A stretch of DNA of 64,000 bases, taken from contig OZ026608.1 in the NCBI GenBank assembly GCA_964020085.1, positions 17,217,479 to 17,281,478 on the forward strand. The letters run 5' to 3'. Source of the DNA: Micromussa lordhowensis (Eukaryota > Cnidaria > Anthozoa > Scleractinia > Lobophylliidae). Positions 19,212 through 32,170 of this stretch are shown here, in pieces. Both the position numbers and the translations under genes were made by a program. Positions within the stretch are counted from its first letter, which is position 1, and each line of letters starts with the position of its first letter. The notes under the pieces were generated by a model that made no database searches, had not been told where the DNA came from, and saw only the letters and a program-made list of their open reading frames with translations.

Positions 19212-22200
19212 TTCGCGTTGTAGATCCTAGGTGCGACTGGAGATGTTGCAGTTAGAAAACTTCTTTTGTAGTTAGCCACTCCTTTTGTCCCGGGGAGAAC
19301 AAAAGGTCAACTTACAATATCAATTAGCGCCGACCGATATGAGTGACAGCCGGAAAGGAACCAACCAATTGGATTCCATGTTAGAAGCAAACATGTAGAA
19401 ACTGTCCAATCTGGGACAAGATACTATAGATGTGAGGCAAAGTTCGATAGTGCTTACAACAAATGAGCCAATAACAAAACAGTTTACACAGAGGCCGACA
19501 ACGCTACATGACGATTAAATGACATTACTATGTCAACAACTAGAGTCCAAAATCCGCGCAGAAGACACGATATGTTACTTCCAGTATTGCCTACAAAAAC
19601 CTGCCAAACGAAAAGCGAAAGAGAAAACCACCCACAGCTGCTGCCGAGGGATATTATGACTAGAAATCTCGTGAACCGACAACAAGCGTGCATGTTAGGT
19701 TCATTTTGTCTGGTTTTCCTTGCATGGTGTCTTCAAGCAACGCCAGATTTCAAAAACAAGTTTTGTAGTCGTGTTTCATTGAAGGGGACTAAAAAATCGA
19801 GTTTTTTAATAACGGTACAAAGATCACTGATTTGGACGAGATTAGGGCGGGCTGTCTCGCGGTGAAATAGAAAGGAAAATATTCCCTCGAGGTCAACTGG
19901 TCAAACGGTCACTTGCTGATATTTTTAGCTTTGTGTGTGTGACAGAAACTTGAGTATGTACTGACCTTCAGAGGATAAAAAAACGATGCATTTGAAAGGT
20001 TCAAAAATATTTATGAGAGCTGACAAATTCCCAGGGTTGATAAGATCTGCTCTTTAGCGAAGGTAAGCTGGTCATAAAAATTAATATTCTTTCTTCCTGG
20101 AAAATCCTGTTGATGCTGACGGGGGAATGGTTGCGCAACCAAACACAGTGCTGCCCACGTGTAAGGTAGACAGGTTCTTGTTAGTTTTTTCCAGAAGTGT
20201 CTCAGATGCAAACAATACAGAGTAACGGGCTCCTCCTGTGGTGCTAACAGCATGTAGTTTGTACTTGGGCAGGGGGGGAGAGACTCTATGTATCCTTCAG
20301 GATCGCGAGCAACGCAATTTTCGTCGTGTTTGCGCGAGTAACGTTTAAAGTGAACCTTATGTTGGAGAGAGATGGGAAACTACCCTATTTTTGTAGTTAC
20401 TTTTTTGCATTAAAACACCATTGTTATTTAAGAAATCATAATTCACTCAAGATACTGAAAAATTGTACATGCCCCAATTCCCCCCCCCCCCCCCGGTTAA
20501 TCTCAATGGCTAATTTTTTTCTTCCCTTACATTCCATCGTTGTTGAAAGCAAGCGTTCATCGAACATGAAACTGTTCTAATTTTAAACTTTATGCGTACG
20601 TTCTCTGAAGGCAAACGAGGAAAAACACGCGTTCCTCACGAAAGAAACAAAAGTGACGACATGGCTTTCCCAGTGATGAAAACAAATTTCGACGTGGTGG
20701 TCGAACGCGAGAACACGAGGTCGTCGCGATATTTGCGTCATATATTTTCATTAAGGATTTACCCGGAAATTCGTCTGATTATAGGCTTACTGTCCTATGA
20801 CTTCCTTTCTGCCTCAGCTTTGTTTTCTCACACAACCTTGATATGTTTTTCCTTCGCCTTGCAAGCCCGCCTTAAGACGTTTAATAGTTGGATGAGATCA
20901 GCGGCCTGGTGTAAAACATATCCCTCGCGGCTGCGGAAATTCCAGCAACAAAAGCGTTTCTAAGGTACCCCAAATTCTAGTCTTCCTCAAAAATGGTTGT
21001 AGGTGCTTGTACGTGTTTCTTCCACTGAGTATATCACATGAAAATTGCCTAACATGAGTCGAGGAAGGGACATAACTTTGGTAAATAAGATAATCGGGTT
21101 ATAAAATTGCCGGTGAAAATGCGTATTTCCGGGATCTCGAGTAAATTACTTATTCGTATATCCTTTCTCGCCAAGCATGAGGCACCATTTTTGTAATTCA
21201 AGAAGTTTGATTGAATGAAAATCAGAAATGATAACAACCATTGGACCGAGAACGTGAGTGTGTCGTGTTTGAAAAGTCAACAACAGGAATTTCAAAGCCG
21301 CTTGGTCAAAAGCTTTTTCAAATTGCTGATATCAGCTAAAAAAAAACAGGTTCTAAAACAACTTGTTGAAAATTCGCGACAGTGTCAAAACATAATAGAT
21401 AATTTTGGTGGGTCGCCTTGGGCATATATAACCTATGAACTCCTCGCAAAAAAATCAAGATCACATGAAGGCAAAAAATGTTTACCAGTCGATTTCTAGA
21501 CATTTCTTGATAAATTTAATATCTCGTTAAAGATTTAATATCTTAAAGTAACATCAGGTTCCAATAGTAAAACAGTTTTCAACACCGTGAAATGCATTGC
21601 TAATCCCCGTGTTTTTAAGATAGATCAGTGCTTTAACTTCTGAGCACCAAGTTTGTAAGGGTTTGAAAATTTTTATTGTATCTCCCACGCTGCAAAGTGA
21701 CAGTTGGTGGTGGTACTTGAATTTCCGACCAAGCATTAGTCAGTTCAAACTTCACATAGACTCAGTCCGGGAGGCATGCAGACAAGATTTTCTCTAAGAC
21801 CTATGAGGTCCGGTGAGTCAGCATATCTTCGAGATCTTCCGCCGATTTTCCCTCAAGGAAGTGACCCAAACATTAGTCCCAAGTTCTCTGGCTGCGCTAG
21901 TAATCCAAACGCTCGTGAGATTATTATTACGACGGAGCTACAATATTGTTATCCAGATACTAAGTTTATTCCATTAAGCAATCATGGTGTAGCCATTCAC
22001 CTTAAAACCGAGTCCTTTTTGCCTAACTTCTGTTCTGCAGTGTTCTGCTTTTTAAGCTCATTACAAAGAGTCGTAGCTCGTATTTTCGGATGTGGTTGAA
22101 TTGTTCGTTAATCTATAATTCGGAAGTTCGCCCTGTATGCTGAAGAGATTGAAAGAGTGTCGAAAAGTGAGTTTTAAGAAAGAACCAGCGTAAAGGAACT

Positions 22201-22270
22201 GTTTCACGATAAAGTATGTCAAATTATTTTCAATGTGAAAGAAACCTCGAAATACGTTAATGATAGTCTT
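19212..22270. other. Upstream flank of the lipid-transfer gene, no gene seen
   Basis: About 3 kb with only short unsupported reading frames. It must hold the minus-strand promoter. No clear TATA box was identified. An aaaaggtca motif, like a nuclear-receptor half-site, lies at 19302-19309. A 15-base C run occurs at 20480-20494. Confidence 0.5.
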
Positions 22271-22284
22271 ATAAAGTAAAAAAA

Positions 22285-22400
22285 AAACTCAAAAGAAGTA
22301 CTAATGAGCCCAAAATAAACAAGGATGGTTACAAATGGGGAAGATTAGAACGGATTACGAACGGTAAACTTGAAAATTTCGCCGTCGGTGACGTTGCACC
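22285..22400 (-). repeat. Dispersed repeat R1, partial minus copy
   Basis: Contains aacaaggatggttac, gggaagatt and acggattacgaacgg, the reverse complement of the R1 family core in the introns of the lipid-transfer gene. The rest of the unit is not recognisable. Confidence 0.55.
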
Positions 22401-25400
22401 TCTTACAGGAAAATAATAAAGCACTATTTATCCGGTTTTATAAACTGGACCCTCAAAATTGGCTCAGTCACGGACGATTTTAGTTCGGCCAATATACTAA
22501 CTGCGTACTGTCAAGAACCAAACCGCTAGACAAGTTCTGTCCGTGAGTCACTTTTACCTTTAATTTTGTAACGTTGGACTACAGCTCTTAAAGCTTTCAC
22601 TGGCTTGTACAATAAAAAAAAACACAAGCAAAAAGACCAACCGATTGCTGAGCAGTAGTAAAAAACGCTACGATCTCCATGTACCTGTTGAGATCAGCCA
22701 TAACATCACACCCAAACCAACTGAGTTGAAGGAAAGTTCCTTATCTTTGCATGTCTCGGGTTATAAACTGTTAAAGGAAGGATTATTGCCAAGAAAACCG
22801 AGCTTAACAATCGTGGTACAGCAGCTGTAACTGAATTTACCGTGAATAGCCAGTTTTTCAAGTTATCAAGTTGGCCTGTACGAAGCACTGAAGGCCAAAC
22901 AGTTTACAGTCTTGACAGTGCTGCCACCAAGATCAAATCTTGAAAGGATGAAAAGTAAACAATTGAGCCCTGCTAGCGTGTACCAGTGGGTGGCGATGCA
23001 CGGTTATAACATGTGATAAATCTCTGCTTGGTCTCCGTTTCTAACACTATAATCTTTGTTATAAATGGTTCAGCGAGTCTTTCTGTCTAGACAAGAGCGT
23101 TTTGGTTTTTTTTCTTTTTTTCTTTCTTTTTTTTTTCTACGGCAAAAAGGTCGGGTTGAATGAACATTTAGTGTTTTTTAACGCCACTTTTTTCCATCTT
23201 TCATCATATCTTTCAGATTTATTGCAATTCAAATGGAAACTGAAGGCGTTTTAAATGGAAGGTCTCTTATTAACTTCTCTTTATTAACAACATGGAACCC
23301 GCTGAGGCCTGTATACGCTAGCTGTAAATCAACCGTCTTAGCTTATCAGGCCAACGCCTCATGTGATATAACGAAAATCTTTTTCTGCAGGAAAATTGTC
23401 CCGATCGACTACCACTTAAAGGAAATTTACAGTTTTAAACGGGGCAATTACAATTTCGACGCGACTTGACATGATTAGTGAAGCTAGGAGCGCCACCGTG
23501 TCAGCTCGCCACTGAATTTAACATGAAAAACACTCCTTTTTTTATAAGAGTGTTGTTTTTCAGACGTAGGCTGAATATTGTGGTTGTCTGGATGGTGTTA
23601 AAGTAATTTTGAAGCCAGCCGCCTGACATAACGCACGTAACGCCCGGTAGAAAGAAATGTTATAAGCATTGAGCATAGGCTAGTGCTCTTGTTTTGTTTT
23701 GTTTTTTGCTGTTTAGTGCAGTTTAATAAAAAAAAACATGTAATCGCATTGTGCCGTTACAAATTTTCAACTCAAAGATTAATTAATATATTCTTTTCAA
23801 AATCTCAGTCTCGGGTTTATTCGTAGAATATTCTTACAATTTCGCAAATTTCAGCCTCGATATTCTTGTGAAACATGCTCTTATAAAAAACTGTTACGTT
23901 GCCAGCTGGTTAGATTGCTTTCCGTTTTGTGCCTGCGAAAATAACTGGATTAATTTCGCTGCCGACAGGTTTTTATCAGTCCTCAAGCCTGTTGTAAACT
24001 GGGCTAAGCACACGCAATGAGTTGAAATATATTTAGATATATCATTCAACTTCTATGTTCGTCTAAATGTTTACATTTATGTGCCCATCTGTAGATGTGA
24101 AGAAATAATATGCTAATAAAAAGATACAAGAGAGAGACGGGAACACCGAAACATGACATGAAAGAAATCAATCTTTCTTTATCACTTCCGTTTTACATCG
24201 TTCACGCGCAGGTGACTCGTTTCGAGGGTGTAACGGTACAGGTTTTGAGGTTTGTCAGGGAAGGATTGAGTGCATCCAATCATGCACTGGCAAAAATACA
24301 AGACAAGTTTTTCTCACCCTGTCAACATTTCTAGCATTTCACAAGATGGGTGACTCATCTAACTACTGGCTCCGTACGTGAGTCCTCGTAAGTCTCTTTC
24401 TTTTACATCAATTCGTTATCACTCAGTTCTTCAGAAGATAAAGTGTTTTCTATAAACAACCCAGCCCATATGTAAACAGTGAACAGTATGTTGTACAAAC
24501 TCAGTATTGCTAAAGGTCTTGTGTTGAGTTGGTTCGGAAACTCTTATCTCAATAACGTGAAGATCGACATTTCCGGTGTTGTTTCAATAACGAAGTGGTA
24601 CAGTGCGAGGCCTGAATCACGAGATACTTAAAAGCATCACGTTCCAGCGAGCTTGTACTAGTCGAGTGATACCACACAAAGGCTATGTGCAGAAAGCAAC
24701 GCTCCTTGTAAGCAGACGATTCAAAAGAAAAAAGAGACGAGATAACGCTAACAAGATTTACAAGATGTATCAACTTCAATTTTCTCCCGAGCCTTTCAGT
24801 TTCAAAACATTGTAAATCAGATAAGCGAGGAGAGTTAAGAAAATCCTCAATTTAAAATTAAATAACTGGCATGCCTTTCTACAGCCATTTCATGAACAAA
24901 CTTTCTGTTTTGATATAACTCAATTCAACACAAGTACGGAATGCGTCACAGGAAAAACCGTCCCAGGAAACGTTTTCGAAATTAGTTGATTTCATTGACC
25001 TGTTAACCGCTTACTGTATTTCATCAACACCAAACAAACTCTTCCTTATTTTTCTCGATCACACTCACGTGTAGACGATTATCAGCCGCTGTTCGAGAGT
25101 AGAGCCCGCGCTCCTTCCTTCTCTGGGAGGCCGAAAATGGACTTCAGCAGTGAAAACTTGCTCAACGCCGGTGGAATGTTTTCAAAACGTTATGCAACCA
25201 CTTTGAGGTTGTGAGAGCTGTGAGGACTCAAACGCGCTGTTCTCTCAAACTGGCGGTAGTCTTAATGTTTAAAAATTGCATTGCAGCGTCACAATGTCGC
25301 GTACTTAACACCTCACCAGCTAATTTAGTCGCCTTTTATATCCACTCGATTGTATAATACTAGCGAGATGGTTGATTGCAATTCCTGAACAGTAGCAAGT

Positions 25401-25465
25401 TTTTTTTATTAAGAAAAAAATAGACTATTTTTTTACGTAGCTAAGTACAACAGAAGTGGTTTTAT
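22401..25465. other. Intergenic stretch without recognisable gene
   Basis: Only short random-looking frames on both strands. Visible features are a pyrimidine tract at 23105-23140 and a small imperfect palindrome at 24022-24051 (gttgaaatatat paired with atatatcattcaac). Confidence 0.5.
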
Positions 25466-25583
25466 ACCAGGTACCAGCCTGAGATGTCAGACATCTCCAG
25501 CGCCTTCAGCCTAATCCCCGTGCGAGAGACAAGGATTAGGCTGAGGGCGGGAGATGACTGACATTTCAGGCTAACCAGGTACC
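25466..25583. mobile_element. Foldback MITE with 9-10 bp target-site duplication
   Basis: Arms beginning agcctgagatgtcagacatc and ending ctgacatttcaggct are inverted complements over about 45 bp, around a loop near gtgcgagagac. The direct repeat accaggtacc flanks both ends (25466-25475 and 25574-25583), an apparent target duplication. A 9-10 bp duplication would fit a Mutator- or hAT-like mechanism. Related termini bound the element at 55499-56455. Confidence 0.75.
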
Positions 25584-26099
25584 ATTCAATGTTTTTTTAC
25601 TAGCAGCAGATTGCTAGGGTCATTAAATGTTTGTGTGAATTCGTTTGAATGACTGGCCATTCTGGCTACAAGTTCCTCGGTCCTTGTATGTCGCAGCCCG
25701 GGATTTACTCCTTACGTATATAAGCTGCGTGGTATGTGCTGCTCCAAAGGGTGTGGCTAGAGATGTAAAGGTTCGCTGTTTGGGCTCCAGCGAGGGCACG
25801 ATTTGCAATAAAACCGGAACAAAAATACAACTTTTCTGCACGCCTATAGGGTATTAACTGAAATAATATCAATAATGACATGAACACACTCTAACAGGGT
25901 TACGTATACGAATAGATAGAGCAAGTCCCACAAGGTCTACTCTAGAAAGGGATTATAAAGACCATGACCAAAATAGAGTATGGAAAATTATAATTATCAT
26001 GGTGCAAATACAATAAAGATATAAAGTTCGCAAAGAGTTTACAAAAGTTACCCCTCCCAAGTTTACAAGCGGTGAAAGAAATGCACCAAAACTAAAAGG

Positions 26100-26850
26100 T
26101 TTGGAATGGTCAACACCATGCAACTACGCTCAGAGCACGCAACGTTGTTTACAATCCACTATCAAGGGGGAGGGGACCAAAATATGTCAGTGAAATCGGT
26201 CAAGAGCATGGAGCATGCAAAGCTATTTACAAACCAGTTTCTAAGCAGGAGACCAAACAAATCTGGAATTGACAAACACCACTGCAACTACGCTAAGAGC
26301 ACGCAAAGCTGTTCAAAAAATACTACCGAGTCGGGGGAGGAGACCAAAAAATCGGAAACTGTCAATCACCATTGCAACTACGCTCAGAACACGCAAAAGT
26401 GTCTACCACGCAGGCAGGGGATCAGAAGATCTGGAATGGGCAAACACCACTGCAACTACGCTCAGAGCACACAAAGCTGTTTACAAACCGTGATCAAGTG
26501 GAGGGAACCAAAATATCTGGAATTGTTAACTACGCTGAGGGGACCAAAGGATCTGGAATTATTACGAGCATGGAGCATGCAAAGTTTTGTTTACAAACCG
26601 TTCTTAAGGCGTGGACCAAAAGATCTGGAATGGTTACTACGCTAAGGGCACGCAAAGTTGTTTACAAAATGCTACCGAGGGGAGGGGAACAAAAAGATCT
26701 GGAATTAACAAGAGCGTGGTGAGTGCAAATTTGTCTAGAAACCATACCAAGCTGGGGATAAAAATATCTGGAATGGTCAAACATACTACAACTACGCCCA
26801 GAGCACGCAAAGTTGTTTTCAAGCCGCAAGTTAGCCCGACGTGATCTGGC
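26100..26850 (+). repeat. Minisatellite, about 80-90 bp unit, about 9-10 copies
   Basis: The core caactacgctcagagcacgc, with variants, recurs at about 26121, 26287, 26375, 26453, 26530, 26636 and 26790. Intervening copies carry gagcatggagcatgcaaag. Each is followed by a ttgtttacaaacc stretch, a G-rich gggaggggaccaaaa stretch and atctggaat. Copies vary in length, and open frames across it are by-products of the repetition. Confidence 0.8.
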
Positions 26851-27890
26851 AACTGATCAACAACGGCAGAGTATCACGTCCTTTGTCTTATGAAGGAAAC
26901 ATCAAACTCGTATAGTCAACCAAATTATATTTCATCCGGCCAGAGACACGGGTGGCAAAAAATGGTAAATGCAGTTCCAACAAAGGGTGTTAAATATGAG
27001 AAGTCGCGCTAGCCTGCAAGCACTCTCTTTAATCTCCTCGAGGAAAACCTACTCGCGATCTAAGTCGCGCGAGAACTCCTCACTGTAACATTGTACTACA
27101 GCATGATTCTAGGAGTTTTGCTTCTATTTCACCGTAATAGGAAGCTAATTCAACAAAATTGTCCCCAGCTTTTTAATTTGTCAGTTTGTCTAACTGAATT
27201 CGCCAACACTCATTTACAAAACTGCATGGATGGGTAGAGAACTGTAATAGTAAATTAAAGTGTCTTGTCTAAGGACACTATTCGAAACCTCGTCACAAAG
27301 TCCAAGGCATTTGAAGTAGGGTTAATTAGCCTTCCCACAAAATTAATTAGCACACAATACTTAAACCATTCAATTAGTCAATCCATTGATCGATCGATCA
27401 ATGAAGTGATGATATGCGGAAATACCTCTTTGACTGTCTGTTTGATCGTACTAAAAACAATCCCTGTACTAAAAGTTCAATTGGATGGCGGACTTCTTTT
27501 GTACAATTTCATCAAATAATAGATTCATCCATAGATTTTCCACCAGTTGGGTTCATTAGGGGGAAAATGTTCTGAAACAAAAATAGCGTCCACAAACTTG
27601 ATTTCAATTGCAAAAGGAATTGAAATAAACTCGATCTTCATAGAGGTTTCTGATATGTCGACAGGAAGATAAAATCTTAAGCCAGGTCTTTTGCAGGGCC
27701 GAACATTTAACAACGGTAAGAAGGGCTTCAAGACTGGCGGGAAGTGGAAAGTGAGAAGTTTTGACGTTGGAAACTTTACTCTTTGCCCGAGGCTCAGAAT
27801 TAACACTGTAAACTGAGATATATGTTAGAAATTAAAACAGAACAATCTGGAAAGGGGGCAAAAGTCCTTCGTTCTCTTTGTCTGTATCAT
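26851..27890. other. Intergenic stretch, no gene seen
   Basis: No supported coding sequence. A perfect 20-bp palindrome, cattgatcgatcgatcaatg, lies at 27383-27402. Confidence 0.5.
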
Positions 27891-27894
27891 CTTC

Positions 27895-28195
27895 CCGCGA
27901 AGGAGGACTGCCATATGAAAAGTTCGTCGGAAAATTTGAATGGAGGCGAGTTTGTGCGTGGTTCGAGCTTTATTTGACTCCTAAAAGATACCATTTTAAA
28001 CGGAATAGGCTCGACTACCAACTGCTGTTTGGGAAAAGAGCTCGCGTTAGTAGACCGGAGTCAAGAAAGCGTCGGAAATCGAGCCTAAAAATGAAAACTG
28101 GAACGCTTATTGTAATTATTTCTTCGAGTGCACCCTAAAGATACTTTGACAGCTAAAAATAGTGGCGTTTCGTCCTGACCATCCTAAGTAAGACC
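27895..28195 (-). repeat. Dispersed repeat R2, copy 1
   Basis: The reverse complement carries ggacgaaacgccactattt, tatctttagggtgcactcg and aagaaataattac, matching 31010-31090. It also carries aaattttccgacgaac and ttttcatatggcagtc, matching 31185-31235. No coding potential seen. Confidence 0.6.
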
Positions 28196-29569
28196 AGAAT
28201 CCTTGATTTACATCCCTAACCTAGACGACTTTTTCTTATGAAGTTCCGCCCAGGTAGCATTTTCTCCTTGTTAAACAGGCTTTCACGTAGCTGTAAGACT
28301 CTGTCAAGCAGATCTCTGACTTGCATCGATAATATAACCAGGCAAACTTCAATGCCTCTTGACTCCTTTCCTTTGGTGATACGGCCGGATTGCAAAACCA
28401 TTAAACTATTAGGTAAAAAAGGTTCAGAAGTCGTTTAAACGGAAATTTTAAAACATGAATCACTGTCAAACGCTGTCAAATGACTTGGATGCACAACAAT
28501 CCTAAAACGCGAATTAAACAAACGCTTTAAAGCATGAATATAGCTAAGGACAATGTTCTACATTTCTAGACCTTTCTGTGACGTTTTGGTTCCATTCCTA
28601 AAATAGCCGGAGATTATACACACGAACTATCCCACGCGAGGTTCCGCGCGAGTTTCTGCGTCAGTGCACTTTTCCACTCGTGGTTGTGGACTCCTTTCCC
28701 GCTTAGGTAAGACAGATTTTGTATTTGAGACCTCAACATTTTTCACTCGTATGGAAAGAAGAAAATCTGCAATAAATTAAATTATTCAGGAAAATATCCT
28801 GAGACATGCGGACTCGTGAGTCCTCCAGATTCGACACGTTTTCACGACTGGGTACATGTTCTTTAATTCCTGCCGAGTTACCTTAAACTGCCATGGCTTA
28901 AATTCTGAACCTAACATTTATCAGATAAAAAAAAACAGACAAAAAATGTGCTCTTTGTACCGAGCAGGCTATTAAAAGAACCACAACAATCCAAACCTGA
29001 GTCATAAATTCCTATGGGATTAATTCACGTGAAATGAAATGTGTCAAACATCCCCTGTCTATGCTTAGAACTAAAAGAGGTTCAAGGCTAAGTGGTTACG
29101 CGCTTTGAGCCAAGAGAAAATGAGGCAGGGAAATATTTGTTTAAAAACATAACACTCTTCAACTGTGGAACCGCGTACAAGCCGGTGACGTTAGATGACG
29201 GAAGGATCTTTCATTTTCAGTTGTTTAGCATCTCTAACCGTCGATTTTTTTTTCAAACCCCCCTATTATGTAACTTGAACGCAAAAGTCGTTTCTCTCAT
29301 CTCAGTTGGACACAGTATTTTTACCCCCGATTTCTCTAACTACCCGACATAGTTTCGAACCAATTTTCGTTTTTCTTGGAGGTTGGAAAAATCGGGTTTC
29401 AACTGTTGACTTCAATTCAAAGTGTCGTTGGTGATCAGGAGCCTACAGTCTGAGTTGAGTCGTTTGAATTTGTGCCCAGAGGCACTTTAGCTTTCACCGG
29501 TTGGATTCGAACTAATTCAGTTGTCACGGAGATTGAGGAGGTTTTAACTTTGTAAAGAGGGTGGATTCA
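28196..29569. other. Intergenic stretch, no gene seen
   Basis: Short frames only, none with recognisable domains, and no repeats identified with confidence. Confidence 0.45.
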
Positions 29570-29780
29570 ACCTTAGTATAATCATTCAAATACCTCAACA
29601 AATTGCTATTGAGTAGTAATTTCATGTACATCTGCTTATTCTGCTGTACAAGGTGATCCTGGCTTTCAAGTCTGTAGATGAAACCTAATAACTAATGCAC
29701 GCCCTCTTAAACTAAGGCTATGGCGCACTACCTTTGTACGACGCTGTTTATTTAATAATGCTTATTGAAATTTTGGAAAT
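29570..29780 (+). repeat. Dispersed diverged copies of the 104-bp intron-9 repeat
   Basis: Contains aatcattcaaat, gctattgagtagtaatttca, ctgctgtacaaggtg and tcaagtctgtagatgaaacc, in the same order as the tandem unit at 11100-11790, with a more diverged partial unit after it. Confidence 0.65.
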
Positions 29781-29884
29781 ATCTATGTTGAACTTGGGCG
29801 CCAAATAGTTTTAATACAGGCGTATGAACAAACACAACCACCGACGGACGATTACGGAAACACGTTTTGGAAATAGAACGTTCC

Positions 29885-30130
29885 GAATAAGAGCGGTCGT
29901 CTGAAACGCCGGAATTGCTTGAGATGGCAACCGGGGGGGGGGGTTACTCGCTATAACGGCCTCTACGGGGAGGTTCCACCAGAAAGGAGTAAGGGGTTGG
30001 ACCTCCGGGCGGAGTCTCCCCGTATAGAACATTATAGAATAACCCCCCCCCCCCCACTCCCCCACTCCGGGGACCGCAAAAAGCTGTGGGCGGGGAACGT
30101 AAGAGAACCTGTGGGATTCCCCGTTTGCCA
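29885..30130. repeat. GC-rich element with G-run and C-run ends
   Basis: A run of 11 G (29933-29943) followed by ttactcgctataa faces a 13-base C run (30043-30055) preceded by attatagaataa. The interior gcctctacggggagg is loosely complementary to cggagtctccccgtatag. It resembles a short inverted-repeat element, but the arms are weak. Confidence 0.4.
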
Positions 30131-30929
30131 CTAAGTCCGTTCGTCTGAGTAGCGGGTTAGGTATGGCAAAAGAAAACTTGTATTACGTATGGCTTCCTCT
30201 TAACTTAAATAGAAAATCAGTTAAGTACTTAGAGAGGTCTGAAAACCTGAAATAGCTACCCTCTAATGGTTCAACAGCCGCGGGCAATTTCCGGCCAAGG
30301 GAATTATATTACCTCTACTGGTTAGTAATTTCAGACTCTTTCCTTATGTGTTGCTCAAATTATGGATGTTTCGTTCATTATCCGTCTATTTTAAGGAAAT
30401 AGATCTAGGTATTTGTGCTCTAAGGTAGGTATGCTTTTTAACGAAAACTATAACAAGACCAGGACGTAATTAATGCTGGGCAAAGGAGTTCCGATCGCGG
30501 GATATGCTAATAAGACATTAAAAGTTCTTTATAAAGATTTGCTTGTTGCGTGGTTTTAGCCAGAGCTGGTTAGGGCCCGGTGGCAGGCAGTCTAGAGATA
30601 AAGAGTTCGGCGTGCAAGAGTGCAGATGTTAAACCGAAAAGGCTAGATCTCGTTGTTGCCTTATCTATCAAAATGTCCCAAATCAAAACTACTGTATGTA
30701 TTCGAAGGAATGAAGCCCTTAAATCGGATGTCGTCCCTGTCGGAAAGAATAAAGGGGTGTAAAACCTCTACAGCTACTTTTTTATTACCACGTGTAGCTT
30801 TCTTGTTTTAGTTTGTATTCCAAATAGAGGTTTCCTGTCACCTCTAGTTCACAAATACTTCTCCTTCTCCGCCTACCTCGTAAAGGAACGAGAAACTTAG
30901 ACTTTTAAACCAAGGAATAAGTTGATCCG
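30131..30929. other. Intergenic stretch, no gene seen
   Basis: No supported gene or repeat. Confidence 0.4.
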
Positions 30930-31250
30930 AGAGGAACTACCATATGAAAAGCGCTGGGATGTTCGTCATCTCGCCTAAGGGTAAAAATCACTAATGTCGG
31001 TCTCAGTTTGGATGTTCAGGACGAAATACCATTATTTTTAATCATCAAGGTATCTTTTAGCGTTGCACTCGAAGAAATAATTATAAACGGTGTCATGTCC
31101 GTTTTCCGTTGTATCGCTCCTAGGGATCAAATAAAGACTCGCGCCTCACCAAGATTGGCCTACTTTAGTCTACTTTAGGGGTTTAATTCAAATTTTCCGA
31201 CAAACATCTTCGACCTTTTCATATGGTAGTCTACTTGTATATCCCGTAAA
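30930..31250 (+). repeat. Dispersed repeat R2, copy 2
   Basis: Has gaactaccatatgaaaagcg, gttcaggacgaaatacc, tgcactcgaagaaataatta and, in the reverse sense at 31185-31235, aaattttccgacaaacatc. This arrangement partly inverts parts of copy 1 (27895-28195). Fragments of the same family appear at 32050-32170 and 36890-37060. Confidence 0.55.
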
Positions 31251-32049
31251 CAATGCAAATCGGGGCACTAATTCAAAATGCCAAATTATTGACGAGTCAT
31301 CTTTCAAAAAACATCCAGCTACATACACTGAAATTAATGACGGGATCTTGCAAAACACGTAATTAATCCCAGTGAAGATTCCGTGCCATTTCGTCCCTTG
31401 TACAAGGGCACTGGACATTAATCACCTTCTTACAGAACCTTCTTACACTCGAGATGAGCGCTATCGTGGAAACAGGATAGAAAAGCTAACGTTTAATTCA
31501 TTAGAAAATGTCTGCTATTTGGCTTAACTGCCTAGCTGAATCGGATAGAAACAGGCAATAGGCTTTTTCAGGCTTTCGGTCACGTGGAATGCCGTCAATC
31601 ATTGGAATACGTGCTCGCGCTTATAGGTAACCGGAAGTGAAAAAACAAGCCGGTTAACGTCGGGCGGAAAATAATTAGATGCCGGGTGAGTTCCTCTTTC
31701 ATCTCCGGAAACCTTCAAATTCTAGAACAAATTCTTTTAACTGATAGCATCACGTCCGGATCATCATCATCAACAACAACTACAACTACAAGAATTTTAT
31801 TATTCGCTATATATATATCTATATCATTTTTTCTTTCTTTTCATTGGCGGAAAGCCCACCACGTGACCCGCAAATAATCTGCCTACAAATAATGGTCTGC
31901 TTATGCGTAATTCCCACTAAATATACATTTAAATTATGACGATGCTTTTAAAAACTACTTATGGGTAAAAGTATTCGATATTTATGTCTTTGCCATCATT
32001 AAACACTGTTAAAAGTGTCTTTTTTTGTCATTTGTCTGTGTTTTAACAT

Positions 32050-32170
32050 GGTTTTTTAGGGGTCAAAAAAGCTTGGGCCACGCCCAAATCGGTCTCCTTT
32101 AGGGGTTTAATTCAAAATTGCCGACGAGAATCCCCCGCCTCTTTCATATGCGAGTCTCCCCGGTGTCTAA
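32050..32170 (-). repeat. Dispersed repeat R2 fragment
   Basis: Carries ggggtttaattcaaaattgc, cgacgagaatcccccgcc and ctttcatatgcgagtc, similar to 31170-31235. Confidence 0.5.

Noticed and set aside
26106..26722. Overlapping 179-, 116- and 77-codon plus-strand frames
   Set aside because: All follow the minisatellite unit in different frames, with low-complexity content and no splice or start context.
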